Shown here: one piece after another, positions 1 through 13,300 of the stretch | Numbering within the stretch: the stretch's first letter is position 1 | How the letters are laid out: each line of letters begins with the position of its first letter | Source of the DNA: Loripinus fragilis | Taxonomy: Eukaryota > Mollusca > Bivalvia > Lucinida > Lucinidae | Direction: 5' to 3' | Assembly (NCBI GenBank): GCA_964019695.1 | Contig: OZ026522.1 | Location: forward strand, 60,652,811 to 60,716,810 | Length of the DNA: 64,000 nucleotides | Program-made: the position numbers and the translations under genes | The notes under the pieces: model-generated | Database searches by the model: none | The model's input: the letters and a program-made list of their open reading frames with translations, nothing else | Told to the model about the DNA's origin: nothing

Positions 1-1139
1 TTATTAGAACCAATTAAAAAAATAGATAGTCACGTGACCTTTGGCGGCCATTTTGGGAGCCATATTGAAAATATGAAAAATGCCTATAAACAACTATTTT
101 ATGCAAAAAAATAGATAAAACATCCATCTACATCAAGTATCAAACATCAGATTTATTCTGATATATTGTTTCATCAGAAATAAATAAAAATATAGCGGTT
201 GAAGGGCTCAATGTATCCTGTTTCGATAATTTAATTTCCACGCAATCTAATGACATTACAAAAATGTTCCTAAAGTCCATTCTTGTACAGAAAATTGCAT
301 ATACCTCAATATACGATATCATTATGTCCCCTGGACATTTTGAAATAAAGAACAACGAGTTGCGATGCTTATAACGGTTAAAAAAAGATAGCTATCAACT
401 GTGCCTTTAAATTTCGACTGTAGTCGCGGTTTGGCAGTGAACGGTAAATTTGACTACAGTCGCGTTTGGCAGTGAAAGTGTTAAGGAGTTGTGGGTAAGA
501 ATTATATAAATTGATATATTTCTATCCCTGAAGATTGCTTTTATCCTAGCAAACAGTGCATAGTTTGATGAAATGCGCTTTCCTCAATGTTCTCAATGTC
601 CAGACCCAACAACCTCCTCTTTCAAACAAAGGGCAGACTTTATAAACTCTGAACCTCAAAATGTTATTTTGTGTTTTGTTTTTTTATTTTGGGTTAAGAA
701 AATAAGGGATGATACTGTCTGCAAAATGCTTACCATCTTTAAGATATTTTAGGATTCTGAAATATAAAAAACCTAGTTCTTAAAGCCAAATCCCAACATT
801 ATCTTTCTAAAGGAAAACACTTTACAAACTTCAAATCTCCTAATTCATTTTTTATTTTCGACTTTCGTTTTTCATCACAAGGACTGATACTGTCTATAAA
901 GTGCATACCATCCAAAACAGCTTTGGCATTTTGAGCCAATGTCAAGTATCAGGTTCTCATTGTCAAATTCAACAATATCCATCAACCAAAGAAAACACTT
1001 CATTGCTTGTTCACTCATCTTAGGGAATTTTACGCTTTAACTTAAACCTTACTATCATTAATGCATTTGCTATGAGTACTTAAATCTTTGAACTGGTGCA
1101 TTCTATTATACATTGTATTATTTTGATTATTACAACTAG
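1..1139. other. Duox intron, 5' end outside window
   Basis: No coding exon is recognisable here. Positions 41-80 carry a fragment (GGCGGCCATTTTG...) that matches the ends of the large fold-back element at 54795-58870. Positions 415-441 and 452-476 are a degenerate direct repeat around TAGTCGCG and TTTGGCAGTGAA. Positions 520-620 resemble the dispersed repeat at 8885-9010. The stretch is read as intron because the first Duox exon seen begins mid-protein, behind an acceptor AG at 1138-1139. Confidence 0.6.
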
Positions 1140-1365
1140 GCATTTAAGAAGAGCGCCACCAACACATCAGAAACCCCACACATGGATGCTGATACAGCCA
1201 ATCAAGTTTCTAAGATTCAGTTAACACGAACAGAATTCGCTGATGCTCTTGGCTTAAAACCAACATCTCTATTTGTAAGAAATATGTTTTTGATGGTAGA
1301 CAAGGACAAAAATGGCTTCGTGGGATTCCAGGAATTTATGGACATGTTCCTAGTATTTGCACGTG
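1140..1365 (+). CDS. Duox: Duox exon a: first EF-hand
   Basis: Encodes the segment leading into EF-hand 1 and its loop [12 protein letters not shown], which has acidic or oxygen ligands at positions 1, 3, 5 and 12 and the central Gly at 6, so it should bind calcium. It ends in VFARG with donor g|gtatgt (phase 1). The acceptor AG at 1138-1139 is the best choice upstream; a later AG such as the one at 1169-1170 cannot be excluded, so the first 10 or so residues are less certain. Confidence 0.88.
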
Positions 1366-4300
1366 GTATGTATCAAAGGGTGCCAAGTTAGCCGGCACAA
1401 AAGATTTGGATACTTATCATACATGCACTAAAGCTTCCAAGAAACGCCCACGCTGATGTATTAAGAGGCGCTAAGGATCTAACCTTTGGCGTGAGTCTAC
1501 ATCCATACATCATGTATGCAGATAGCAAAGGTTCTAAATGATATGATTCATGCACGGATCCAGAGGGGGGGGGGGGCAGGGGTTCTGGACCCCCTGAAAA
1601 ATCACAAAAATTTAGGGTTTCTTAGCAATACTGGTCCAGATTGCCTGAAAAATCACAAAGCTACTAAGCCAGAAATCAATGTCAGCGAAACACCATTTAA
1701 ATGGCATTTCACTGGTGGGCCGATGTTGGCCCGATTTTAGTGGTATTTGGATCTACTCATCAACTAAAACAAAATTGTTGCACCCCCTCTGAAAAAAACT
1801 TCTGGATCAGCGCATGTGATTACTTGCACAGACTTGCCAGAGTATTCGTTGCTCAGCAATGCAATAAGTACCATAATGATTTATGCTGGGTCAAATACTC
1901 AACACATTCTCTTTTTGATAATGAGGCATAAATTTGAACTGCATGATTGAAACAAAATTGTTAGCTAAAAATATCTAAATTGGTTCGTAAAATGACCATG
2001 CACAATATTTAGGTTTATAAGTTGATAAGAGTGCAACACTCATTATAATGCAGGGGTGGGGGTCAAATGACAGTATTAGAATAAAACCATTGGTTTAACA
2101 AGTAAAAGATACTTTGGTTCATAAAACAGCCATGCACAATTGAGGCTTAAATAGGCTATACCACACACTATAATGTTGGGGATCTAATGTCATTATTGGT
2201 TCATTAAGTATCAATTATATTAGTTTATAAACTAACACTGCACAATTGAGGTTTAAAAAATATGTGCACACCACACCTTATAAACTAAGGGGTCAAATGA
2301 CATGATTTTTTTAATAAATAATTTGCTGAACAATTATCAATATATTAGTTTATAAACTAACCCTGCACAATTGAGAATTATTGTGCATGTACACATCACA
2401 CGTTATAACGATGTTATAAGCCAATATTGATTTCATTTAAATCATGCAATTCGACCCAAACGGCACAATTTGAATGGAATCGATATTGGCTTAACAACTG
2501 TCAACATACCCTGCACAATTGAAGTTTACAGCTTGTGCACATCACAGATTAAAACGTTGGAGGTTAAATGAAATTGTTTGAATGAAATCATTGTCTATCA
2601 ATACATGTATGTTGGTTCATAAACTTACCCTGTACAATGGAGGTTTATTGTTTATGTGCACACTACACATTAAAACGTAGAAGGTTAAATGGCATGATTT
2701 TAACTAATTTTTTGGCTTAACAGCTATCAATTATATTGGTTCACAAACTAAACCAGCTCAATTGAGGTTGATATGACAGGTTATAGACACATCACACATT
2801 ATAACATCTGGGTTTGAATGCAATCTTATCAAAAAGTTTATCAAATAAACCAGCACAAGTAATACTTTATATGCGCATAATACTTAACAAACTCTTGTAG
2901 AGACTACAAAACGTTTTTTTTGTAAATGTGTGAAGTTCCTGCCTAGCAAATGTAAATGCTAGAAAAAATGCATTTTAATCGTTAAAATCTTGGCAAGCAC
3001 ACAATTTTGGTACCTATCGTATGTGCGCAAATGCTTCTAATAAACGCCCATCCTGAATTATTTATCAGGGTTTGAGATACAATATTTGGTCTGAGTATTT
3101 CTCTAATTTCATCCATAATCTGTGTTTGTGAGCAGCGATATTTCTGACACACTGTGAATATGGTTATTTCTATTCTACAAGGAAATACAGAATATATAGT
3201 AATGTGTACTAATTTATACCAACAAAAAGTTATTGTTTAACAAGGTTTTAGAAAATCTGAATTTAGTATTATTCTCTACCAAAAACAATTCTACTTTTTT
3301 GTATCCATACCTTATTTCATTGGATAGTAACTTTTGTGATTCTTATTAAAAACATACAAATGTGTCTTACTTCAAGTTTAATAGTATGTTGAATGTATTG
3401 TTCTTATATATGGATTTGCCCTGTGACACAAATATTAATGGAAATATCCATAAATATACTGACTATGAAACGGCAAAGAAATAGTGACATACTTTTCATA
3501 AAGTTAGGTTAATATATCGTTAAAGTTTTGCAATAATAACGATCAAACATTGTTTTTCAATGGTTTAATGTTCCCCAGGTCCCCCAGGATATGCTAAATA
3601 CCCAAAGTTTTAACATCACCCTCATGACCTGGGGACTCTCAATGCATAAAAACATGTCTCATCCCTATAATGAAACACAGTGAAAAGCTAAAAGACTGGT
3701 ATAAGCAATTATCTTTCATGTTCACAATGATATGTATATACGCTGATATTGTATGTTAATATTCACAATAAGGTGGCGCTGATGAGAAGGCAAGGATGAT
3801 GTTCAACATGTATGATCTTCAGGGAAAAGGTCAACTAACAGCTGAAAACTTTAAAAAAATGATCAGGTAATCATAGACGCATATTTTTACTTATCATTTG
3901 ATTGAAGCAGTTAAAAATTGGGATAAATTAGTAACATAATATGGATGTTTAAAAGTTATGGTTTTAAATGTGAACTGTTTCTCAATAGTGAAATTGGATG
4001 TTCTCTGTTTTCTCGTTTGACTTCTCTTAACCCACTTTGATATTTGAAAGCCAATAACTTTCTTATAAGTGGACATTATTCATTTATAAACTAAATGGAT
4101 AGAAATAAATGGTCTTTGCTAAAATTTTAATTCTAACTCCAGCTACTCCTGTTTTGTTTTAGTTTTGGAAGACAGATCTGTAAGCAACCTTATCATACAT
4201 ATGACGTCGCGTGTGGTCATGTATTATGTCATAAGTGCTTAACTCTGCTTTAATTTTTGTCATTCATATGACGTCTTGTGAAGTGAAAACATGTATTTTT

Positions 4301-7300
4301 AGAATAATATATATGTATCACACTTTTATGTAAGATTGCATTATTTATTAAAAATTATTAAGATATGTTGTGGCTACTCAAAAGATATATGGGAGAACTG
4401 GCGTAATAAAACTATTGACAATTTCAATTACATTATTTTGTTTGTCTTTACCTATCCTAAAGTAACCTTTAAATTGTAGGGGAATGCTAGATATGTCTGA
4501 TACCAGCCTAGAAGACAACTACATTGAGCAGTTACTTGAAACCCTTTATAAACAAGCTGGTTTAACCACAGGACAAAACATGAATTTTGATGCCTTCAAA
4601 AAGATATTTGCTTCTGACGAATATGAACAGACCCTGGAAAAGGCCACATTGACTTTACAAGGTAATACAAGAAATATCTTTAAAGAAGATATACGACGAA
4701 GTGACAGAAGACATATTTAATAATAAACTTTGCTATGTCTTGATCAGCTGAGCTCAGTAAACCGTTTGGCTTAAGAAACCTATGTTAAGAAACCTTAAGG
4801 AATCTATGCTTTTTCAAAGTACCTGTAGTGATGCTTCTAGGGTACAGGATTGCTGGAATCTCGCAAAAACTCAAGTCAGAACAAATCCCTTGCGCTCAAA
4901 TGCTGCATATCTAAATAGCTAGCATCATATATGCCTGGTGCAAAAAATCTTAAACAGTATTAGAAGTTAGTTGACCGTAACCTACAAATATAAGTTTAGT
5001 TCACCAAAATAAGTTTAGTTGACCGTAACCTACAAATATTGACAATTCTTCCCTATAGAAGCGGTATTGTGTCATACATTATATTTTTTAAACCATCGAC
5101 GCAGATATTTCTTTACATTTCTCGCATCTTAGCTATCATTCTTTCAGCGTCAACGCGAAAATCATATTTAAAACTAATGAAAAAGTGAAAAAACATATCA
5201 TACTACTAATTCTCTGCGATAGATGAATATGAAAATTTCATGGCATGTACTTTCTTCCATACAGAGATCAAGTCAGCTTTTTACCAACAATAAAATCATA
5301 AGACTTTGTCTAAAAACACGGGTAGGAATCTTCAGAAACAGAGCTGCAGCTCTGAAAAGGAAATCATATGAAGGTATTTCTAGTTCAGTATATGGAGGCT
5401 TAAAAAATCGCCTTAAACTGTAAGTTTTCCATTTGGTGCTTTTATGGTGTAAAAGAACGAATAAAGGAGAATTAAGTGTTATGCTTTGGCCTTTTAACTT
5501 CTTATCTAAGCTAATGCGAGCTGCAAATTGTGTATGGTTTCAGTTTTGCTGCGAGGTACATAAAGGTTGTTTGCCTCATGACAAAAATGATTTAGATAAA
5601 ACCGTACACAATTTGCAGCTCAAATCATCTTGGATTAGAACTTGAAAGACTAGAGCGGAGCACTACATTTTTCTCTTGTCGCTATTTTACGATAAAGGTA
5701 GTGAATGGAAAGCTTACATTTTAGGCGCCTCTGTTTATGAAAGTAAGTAAGGGTGCAAAGATCAGGAATCGATAGGAAGTTTCCTACCCATGTAAAATGA
5801 CCACAGAAAAAGAAACCATTTATCTTATTATTATGAATTCTGCTTAAGGCCTAATCCATTCCTTCATGAATATTCATGCTAGGCTCCACCTTCTACAAAT
5901 AATAATATAAATAAACTTTCATGTTGGTACATAGAACAAAGAAATAACTTGTCAGGTCTACTAGTGTAGAATCAGATGTATCATATTTCCATAAGCAGAA
6001 AGTGGAGACCCTGATCAGGCAGCTCTTACAAGAGCTGTCTGATGTGGATCCTCTCTGTTTTCGAAAGCGCTATAGGCGTCTCTTTGATGTAAATGGTTAA
6101 ATATGTCACAAAGATGAGGTCGCAAGCTGCATGGGTGACCATGATGTGTTGCAAGACATGTCAACTGGAGGACGTCAGAAGTAGCTGGCGACAGGATCGC
6201 AAACACTGACCGATGCAGAGCGGAGGTCAGAATAACTATGTTTACTGTTCAGTAACACTTCAAGTCTACACAAACATAAGTCAACAATTGTTTTTATATA
6301 TATAAATGTATTTTATGCATTTTCCGCCAGTTTTGACCATTAAAACAATGATGTTACAAATGGATCATGCGAAATCAATTGACATTCCGACGTCACTACC
6401 TGTTAGCCATGCCATATTACCTCCTGTTGTGTGATTTGCAAAGTCACTTCCAGAAAACCATGCAACATGTAGTTATATCAGCGGCAGTGGATAGGCATCT
6501 GAGCCAATTATAAGATGTTTATTTATAGGATACTTCCCTCATACTTATATTAAAAAACAAAAACAAGTTATTGTTATACTAGCCTTCAAGCTGTTGAACA
6601 TACCTAGTTTATATGATTTAAACATCTAACCTTTACATAGGTCCAGTCACTTTGCAGCTCCTTCAAGCATAGTGTTTGTCCAAAATGAGATTGTATCATT
6701 TAATGGAAGGTGATGAGAGAACTTATTGTTTCTCTGCAATCTAAAATTTTGAAGATTGTAAACACCTAAACGAATCCAATTTCAAACAGTGAAGTATCAT
6801 ATAAAATGCAGCACCAGGGTCTCCACTTTTTGCAAAGCAAAGACAAAATCGATTCTCAGAGAAAGAACATGAAGGCCCTAAAATATACAGTGTACCATCC
6901 TGATTTAACTATGGAAATGTGCATTGGTCTTACAAGGATTAATGTGCCTAAAATATATTATGCAAAATCAGATCTCAAGTTGTCATGAAGATACAAGCGC
7001 TGACTATCTGACAAGAATTTCAATTTAAAAGGTACATAATTACTTAACGCAGCGATGGTGCTAAAGTGATGGTATACTATAGACTAGGGGGCAACATGGA
7101 CATTGCTTGCCATTGGAGGAAGCTAAAACCATTTCAAGCGATGTTTGCTCACTGAAAACAGAAAAAGCACAGCAAATGCAGTAATAAAACTATTAGAGGG
7201 TCACTGATGAGGCCTAAATGGCCGAAACTAGCTAGTCTGGCCCAGAAAATATGCACACTCTAGTTTCAGTTCTTTGATACATTCTTTGCTTTCAAAGGAT

Positions 7301-10300
7301 GCCCTTTTAAGAACATATTTGAAGAAAAAAATCCAAGTTTTCACAATTTGACGTTTGTATTTATGCTTTTGCGTTATCCCCTTTAAACGATGCTCGAGTA
7401 GGTATTGCTTGAACCACATAAACAAGTATGCCTTTCAACATGTCTAGACAACAAAGATGAATGAAACTTATTCAGGGCTACAGAGAACAAGCCGAAAGTT
7501 AAAATCCAAAGTCACCATTATCTCACAAACAAGACGCACCATTTTTCAGTAACGTAACTTTTTAATCAATCATAAAATGAATTACATTGTAAGCCTTATG
7601 ATATCTCTCAACTCATTCATTTTGCTAGAGCATCTAGCTATGTTGTTGACTTCAACACTCGCAATAAATTGTTAACTCAGAAACTTCTTAAACAAGGCTA
7701 TCGGTATCATAAACTTCGCAAAACATTTTCAAAATTTTATAGACGATACTATGATTTGATTTCTAAATTCTTAGTTGGACTTAAATCTCTCTTGCGCCAA
7801 GGACTTTCGGAACCTGATTTCTATGATGACTTGGTGTATAAGTTGAAGAAGATTGTTGGCTCTAATAATTTTTCAGCGCAGTTCATTAAAATAATTTCCC
7901 ATTATAAAAAGATTGGCTATAACATTAATGTATTGCAACAGACTGCATGCTTGGTAGTCAACCCAATCACGGTTGGCAACTTTGCTTTCCTCTTAAATTG
8001 CACGCCGGTGGGTCGGACTTCAGACTCTATGATGGTTCCGACTTAAAGACTTATCTATTGATGAGATGGTAGGGGCCTGATGCTTTGGCTGTTTGTCGGG
8101 CCCACCGGGGTTTACCTGTTGGATTTCTTTTGCTCCGGTATTCAGTTTAATTTACTGTTGAGTCCTTATCCTTGCTTTATCTCCTTGTTATATCTTGATT
8201 TATATGTTTTAGGAGATGATGCATTGATAAGTTAGGGGTCTTTCATGCAAACCAAATATCTATGTGTCTTGATCCACATCTGAATTAAGGGTGAGGTTGG
8301 CGCCGTTAAACCGGTTTAAGCCCTCCAGTAAAATATTTTACTGACCGTTCCAAGGCGGTACTTCTTTTGTGGATCTTTTATGTTTTTGTTCTGTCTTGTG
8401 TTTGCTATGTTTTGTGCGCGTCTGTTTATATGTGCTTTGTGGTCACCTGCTGGGAAAGGGCTGACCTCTTGGCTCTCGTTTGTGGTGTCTTCTGTGAGTT
8501 TGTCACTTTCCCATTGGTATCCTGGGTCAGGTGTGGTACTTGATTGTATCGATTCCTGATCTTTGCACCATTACTTACTTTTTGTAAACTTATTCTCTAT
8601 TGAATTCAAACTCCAATTTTACTATTAGAGGTTTAATCAAATGATGAATACGTTTTGACGTCATTTACCAGCATTAAATCTCTTTCACATCTATTACATA
8701 GCCAAGAGCTTTTATAAGCGTATGATGCATTAGGATGATGAAAGACCATTAAACAAAATCCCCCATGCTTGCCATTGTTGGAAATCTCATGTTGTGGCTC
8801 ATATATAATGATACAATACGTTTGACATTGTCCATTTTGTATATTAAGGGGTCATAGCTCGAAATTGGTTTAGACTGATGTATTTCTGTCCCTAGGATTG
8901 TTTTTATGTAAGCAAGCAGTGTAGATCCTGATGAAATGCCGACTTATGCGGCATTTATTCTGGGTCTTCATTATTTGCCAAAGTACCTGTTTACCATTAT
9001 CCAGCATGACGAGGGTTTAAATGTGTGCAAATATAAAAAAATGTAAAAAATGTAAACATTATAGATCTTTACAAGTGGACCATTGTATATGATATGTGCA
9101 TTCGGTCAATGCTTTTGTGTGATATTGTGTTGCATTCTTTTGACATATATTTAACGCCAGTAAAAAGGTAACTTTTACAATATAACCTACCCTAGGTTTA
9201 AAGCTCTTTAAGCATTCATATTAAGTGAAAAGCATGAAACTATAGTCGCGATATCAAGGTAATATCCTTTTGGTACTGATAAACAGTCCAAATAAGCCGG
9301 AATGCATGTTGTGATAAAGGGACACAATTCCAATACTTTAAACAAAAAAGCAAAATCACCTTATTAATCAGGAAATCATATCGTAATATAGCCTGGCAGT
9401 TTTGGTTTCAAACTTTCTGAAAATTTTAATAATGCTCTACGTTTTAACCACCAACAACTGGAAAATGTGTCTTGAAGCTTGACCTTTAGAATGGCTACCA
9501 AAGTTTGAGCATGAAACCAGATGTTGACTTAAATGTGAGTTTTACGATGGTTGATATTGTGATAAATCATAACCATAGGTTATGACTAAACAACTTATGT
9601 ATGCCAATTACGAAATGATTCAACTCTGTTGTAGTTTTAGTCATTTCTCAAATTAAGCGATAAATATGCGAAAAACTGAGCTTTAAAACATTGTATTCAG
9701 ACCCCTTAGGTAAATGGAATTTTGCTTTGTATTCAATATTTTTGTGCTAAAACGTTCTTGTACGGTAGGGGAAACTTGTAAATACACAGACAAAGGGAAT
9801 TACGTTGCTATGTATAGGAAAAAAATATTGGTATCAGTTGCGGTTTAATGGTTTTAAGTATATTTGCGCAGATGTCCAGGCTAGCCTTGATTTTTGCTGT
9901 TCATCTATTGTTCACGAATCAGTTTCTTAGTACATTGTATCTGTATTTTCGTTTTAGATCAGAGACAGCACAACTTTGCACAGAGCTTTCGTGAACGAAG
10001 AAAAACATTCATTGAAAATTACAAGTAAGATATGGTCCAGTGCACGATTTGTCGCTGCTTTCACATTTGCGCAACTGCCTCTAACAAATACCCATGCTAA
10101 GGTATCTATCAATCCTAGAGGTTTGAATTGTGATATTATATATATCTACGTCCATAGTTTCTGTATGCGTGAAGTGAAGGCTCCAGCGAGTCTGCTTATA
10201 TGGGCAGACTCGCCTGAGCCTTCGCTGCGCACTGGTGTGGTAAGTACATTAGTTCGTTTTCTATGTATTGTTCTCGTGGTACCAAAGTTTGGTCTATGTT

Positions 10301-13300
10301 CAATGACTCTGGCTTTACCTTATCACACTTACTTATCAGTTACCTCTCTTATTAGCTGCATTGATTCATGTTGTGCTGATAAACGCTGTCTAATCTCTCA
10401 GCAGTTATCTTTATCAGATCAACGTGGCATGTGACACGTTTTCAATGGCGTGGTTGAATCAATGTAAAAACTGATATATACGTTATTATCGTCAGTTTGA
10501 TAGTGAACCAATGGGTAAAGCCCCCAGTTACACATTCCCGATTCTGGCTATGACTCATCACAGGTTTTGTCCCAATGAGACCTTTATTGTAAAATCAGGA
10601 TTTTTTAACAAGGAATTTCAGAAATCCCTACGATGTCTCACGACGTTCCTAAGGTATCTCTAAGAATTCTCTACGATTCATGACGGTACTACTACTAAGA
10701 TGCTACTACAATGCCACTACGTTGCTACTACGGCAGCGTCATGACATAACCGTAGGACAGTCGTACTGTATTCGTTATGAATGATACCCCAATTAACCCT
10801 GAACTCCCAAGAATGACCACAAATACTACCATGGTGCAACTAGGAATGATCCCGATCCCGCTACGGTAGAGCTAAGATATAGGCCAAGCCCACAATCAAA
10901 CACAATTCACCCCAACAAGTTTAAACGGCTTAAACTCAATGAAGCGTTGTACTTGAGGTTCTCGAATCACCACGAGTCTTCAAGAATTATTAAGGTACTA
11001 CTACAACTCAAGCCGGTACATCATGATGGCCCAACGGTGCTACTAAGAATCATGCCAGTGTATCCCGATTTGACAAATTGGGGTGACTCCTAGATCTGCC
11101 ATGGTCCAAAATCGGGAATGTGTAAATGGGGCTTAAACTGATAAATGGAATACCAGGTTCATGTCTATTGATATCGAGTTTACAATGCTAGGCTTCCAGG
11201 ACGCATGATGAATCGCTCAGCTGAGTCTCGCAAATCAACAAGAGTTCTCGCAGCCTTGCCTGGTAAACTGGTACATGTATGCAACATGATTTATCAGGTT
11301 TGTTAGACTTGATGGTAATATTTTCTGCATGTAAATCAAGTAATTTATATACAGCACTCACTTTGCTTTCTGACATTTAGTTACACTACCACCCTCGTAT
11401 TTTACTACTAAAACGTGTTTCGTGTGCATTACAATGCGTTATACACACGTACGAGTTAAATTTATTATAAAACCCGAATCAACGCATATCAATATGCAAT
11501 GTACAATTCATGAATATTCATCATATGATAAACGTTGGGACTCATTAGATCATCAACACATCCTTCCTTCCATCCGCCATTCTATCTCCTTTCATACCAT
11601 TTTTATACCTCTAGTATAGTCTCCTTTAACCCTTGTATACTAATGGATTCTTCCTTCTGGTTTGATACAATATATAAACTTGGAATGGTCCATTCTATAT
11701 ACAGTCAAACCTGTCTAAAGCAAGCGGTCAAGGGATTATCCAAAATCGCTTGCTTAAGACAGGTGGCTGCTTAATAGAGGTTCAGCTAAGATGGCCATAT
11801 GATTGCGGAATTGAAAGAATATTGGCTTCGAGTTGAGGATACCCATATAATTATGAGTTGAAAAGTATAAAGAATAAGGTCTGCACTCCTGCAGTTATTG
11901 CACTTCTTCATAAAATATATAAATGAAAAAAAAAACACAACAAATTATGAAATAAAAAAATCATGTCCATTCAGTCTAAAGATGTTCATGTATGTCAAAA
12001 GAGTAGAGATAGCACTGCTTATCATATTTTTTCAAGAAGCTAAAACTTGATTTTTGATAAGCAAATGTATGTTTAATGGCCATCGTACTATTGAACAGGA
12101 AGAGAATGTTGTTAGAATTGTATTAAAGAATCGGAAGATTGTTCAAATTTTGTTACTCAAAAATAATTTCTTTTTTTCTCAAAAGCTATTGCTTGTTTAC
12201 TTTTAGCAAAGATTGCATCCTTGTGTAGTAAGTAAATGCCTCCAGCAATGAGTATTACTTTGCATTTCGATTTTCACACATTTACCGTTAAACATCTGTC
12301 ACGGTATGGATGAATGAACTTTGGCCGAGGCAAAATGCTTTGATGTCGATAATTTTATCAGCTGACTGGCTCTACGACTGGTTACTTGCTTACAAAAAAC
12401 AACAAGTGGTGTTCGTTTAGCGTATTCAGGTTTTCGGTTACTGTTGACGCTGTTTTTAATCCTCATGTGCTGGATTCCTGAACCATGTCGTAGTGTTTTA
12501 TTAGCGTAAACACTTGAACTTAGTTGATTTCGGCCCCGTTGCAGTTCGACTGCGCCACAAACTTCCAAATAGTTGGGCCCAATAACCTCGACATTGGGTA
12601 GCGGCCGTTGAAGAATTTATTCTGGGAGGCACCACTGCTCGGGAGTTTAATTGCACCAAGCATATGACCGGTGCAAAAAAGTTAATCGATGCGATTTTCA
12701 TCGAAACTGGCCGCATCAACGCATAGACATTGGCCTTTTGAGGACACAATTTCAGTGTTTTGGGGCGAATTTCGCCGACCGCTGGCCGCGTTGGACAGGT
12801 GCACGCTTAATAAAGGTGCATTTGCATTAAAAATCGTTTGGGGGGCTCTAAAATGGCCGCTTAAGGGAGGGTCACGCTTAATAGAGGTGGCCGCAACAGC
12901 AGTTTTGACTGTATCTAGGGGGTATCAGGTTATAATTTAAAGAAATTATTGCAGATTTTTTTTCTGAAGAACTTTATTACCTTAACAAACCATTTACAAG
13001 TGATGATCAAAATGTTATCGGCCCCTTGTACTTCCATCTACCAGGGAATGAAATTTGAGCATTGCTTTTCAATATAATCTCCCTACAAAGCAATGTCCTT
13101 AGTCCATCTCTGTTGGAGCATTTTTATCCTTTCAAAATAAAAGGCCTTCTGGTCCCCCAAATACTTGTTTACTACCTCTATGACGCCTTCATTGCTCCCA
13201 TACTGTGTACCACGAAGATAGAAATCAGTTTTTGTAACAGATAGAAGCCAGAAGGAGCCATATCAGGAGAACATGTGGGGTGAGGAAGGATTTTGAATCC

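Noticed and set aside
5223..5423. Possible extra Duox exon between c and d
   Set aside because: No similarity to the Duox linker; exon d alone satisfies the phase between c and e.
8047..8580. SECIS stem-loop for the UGA-containing retroelement
   Set aside because: I looked by eye for an ATGA...AA...GA core with pairing arms in the 3' region and found none convincing, so none is annotated; a covariance search is needed.
9976..10434. A 152-residue plus-strand frame that looks gene-like
   Set aside because: Only its first 49 bases are coding, as part of Duox exon d; the rest follows a good donor at 10025 and is repeat DNA.
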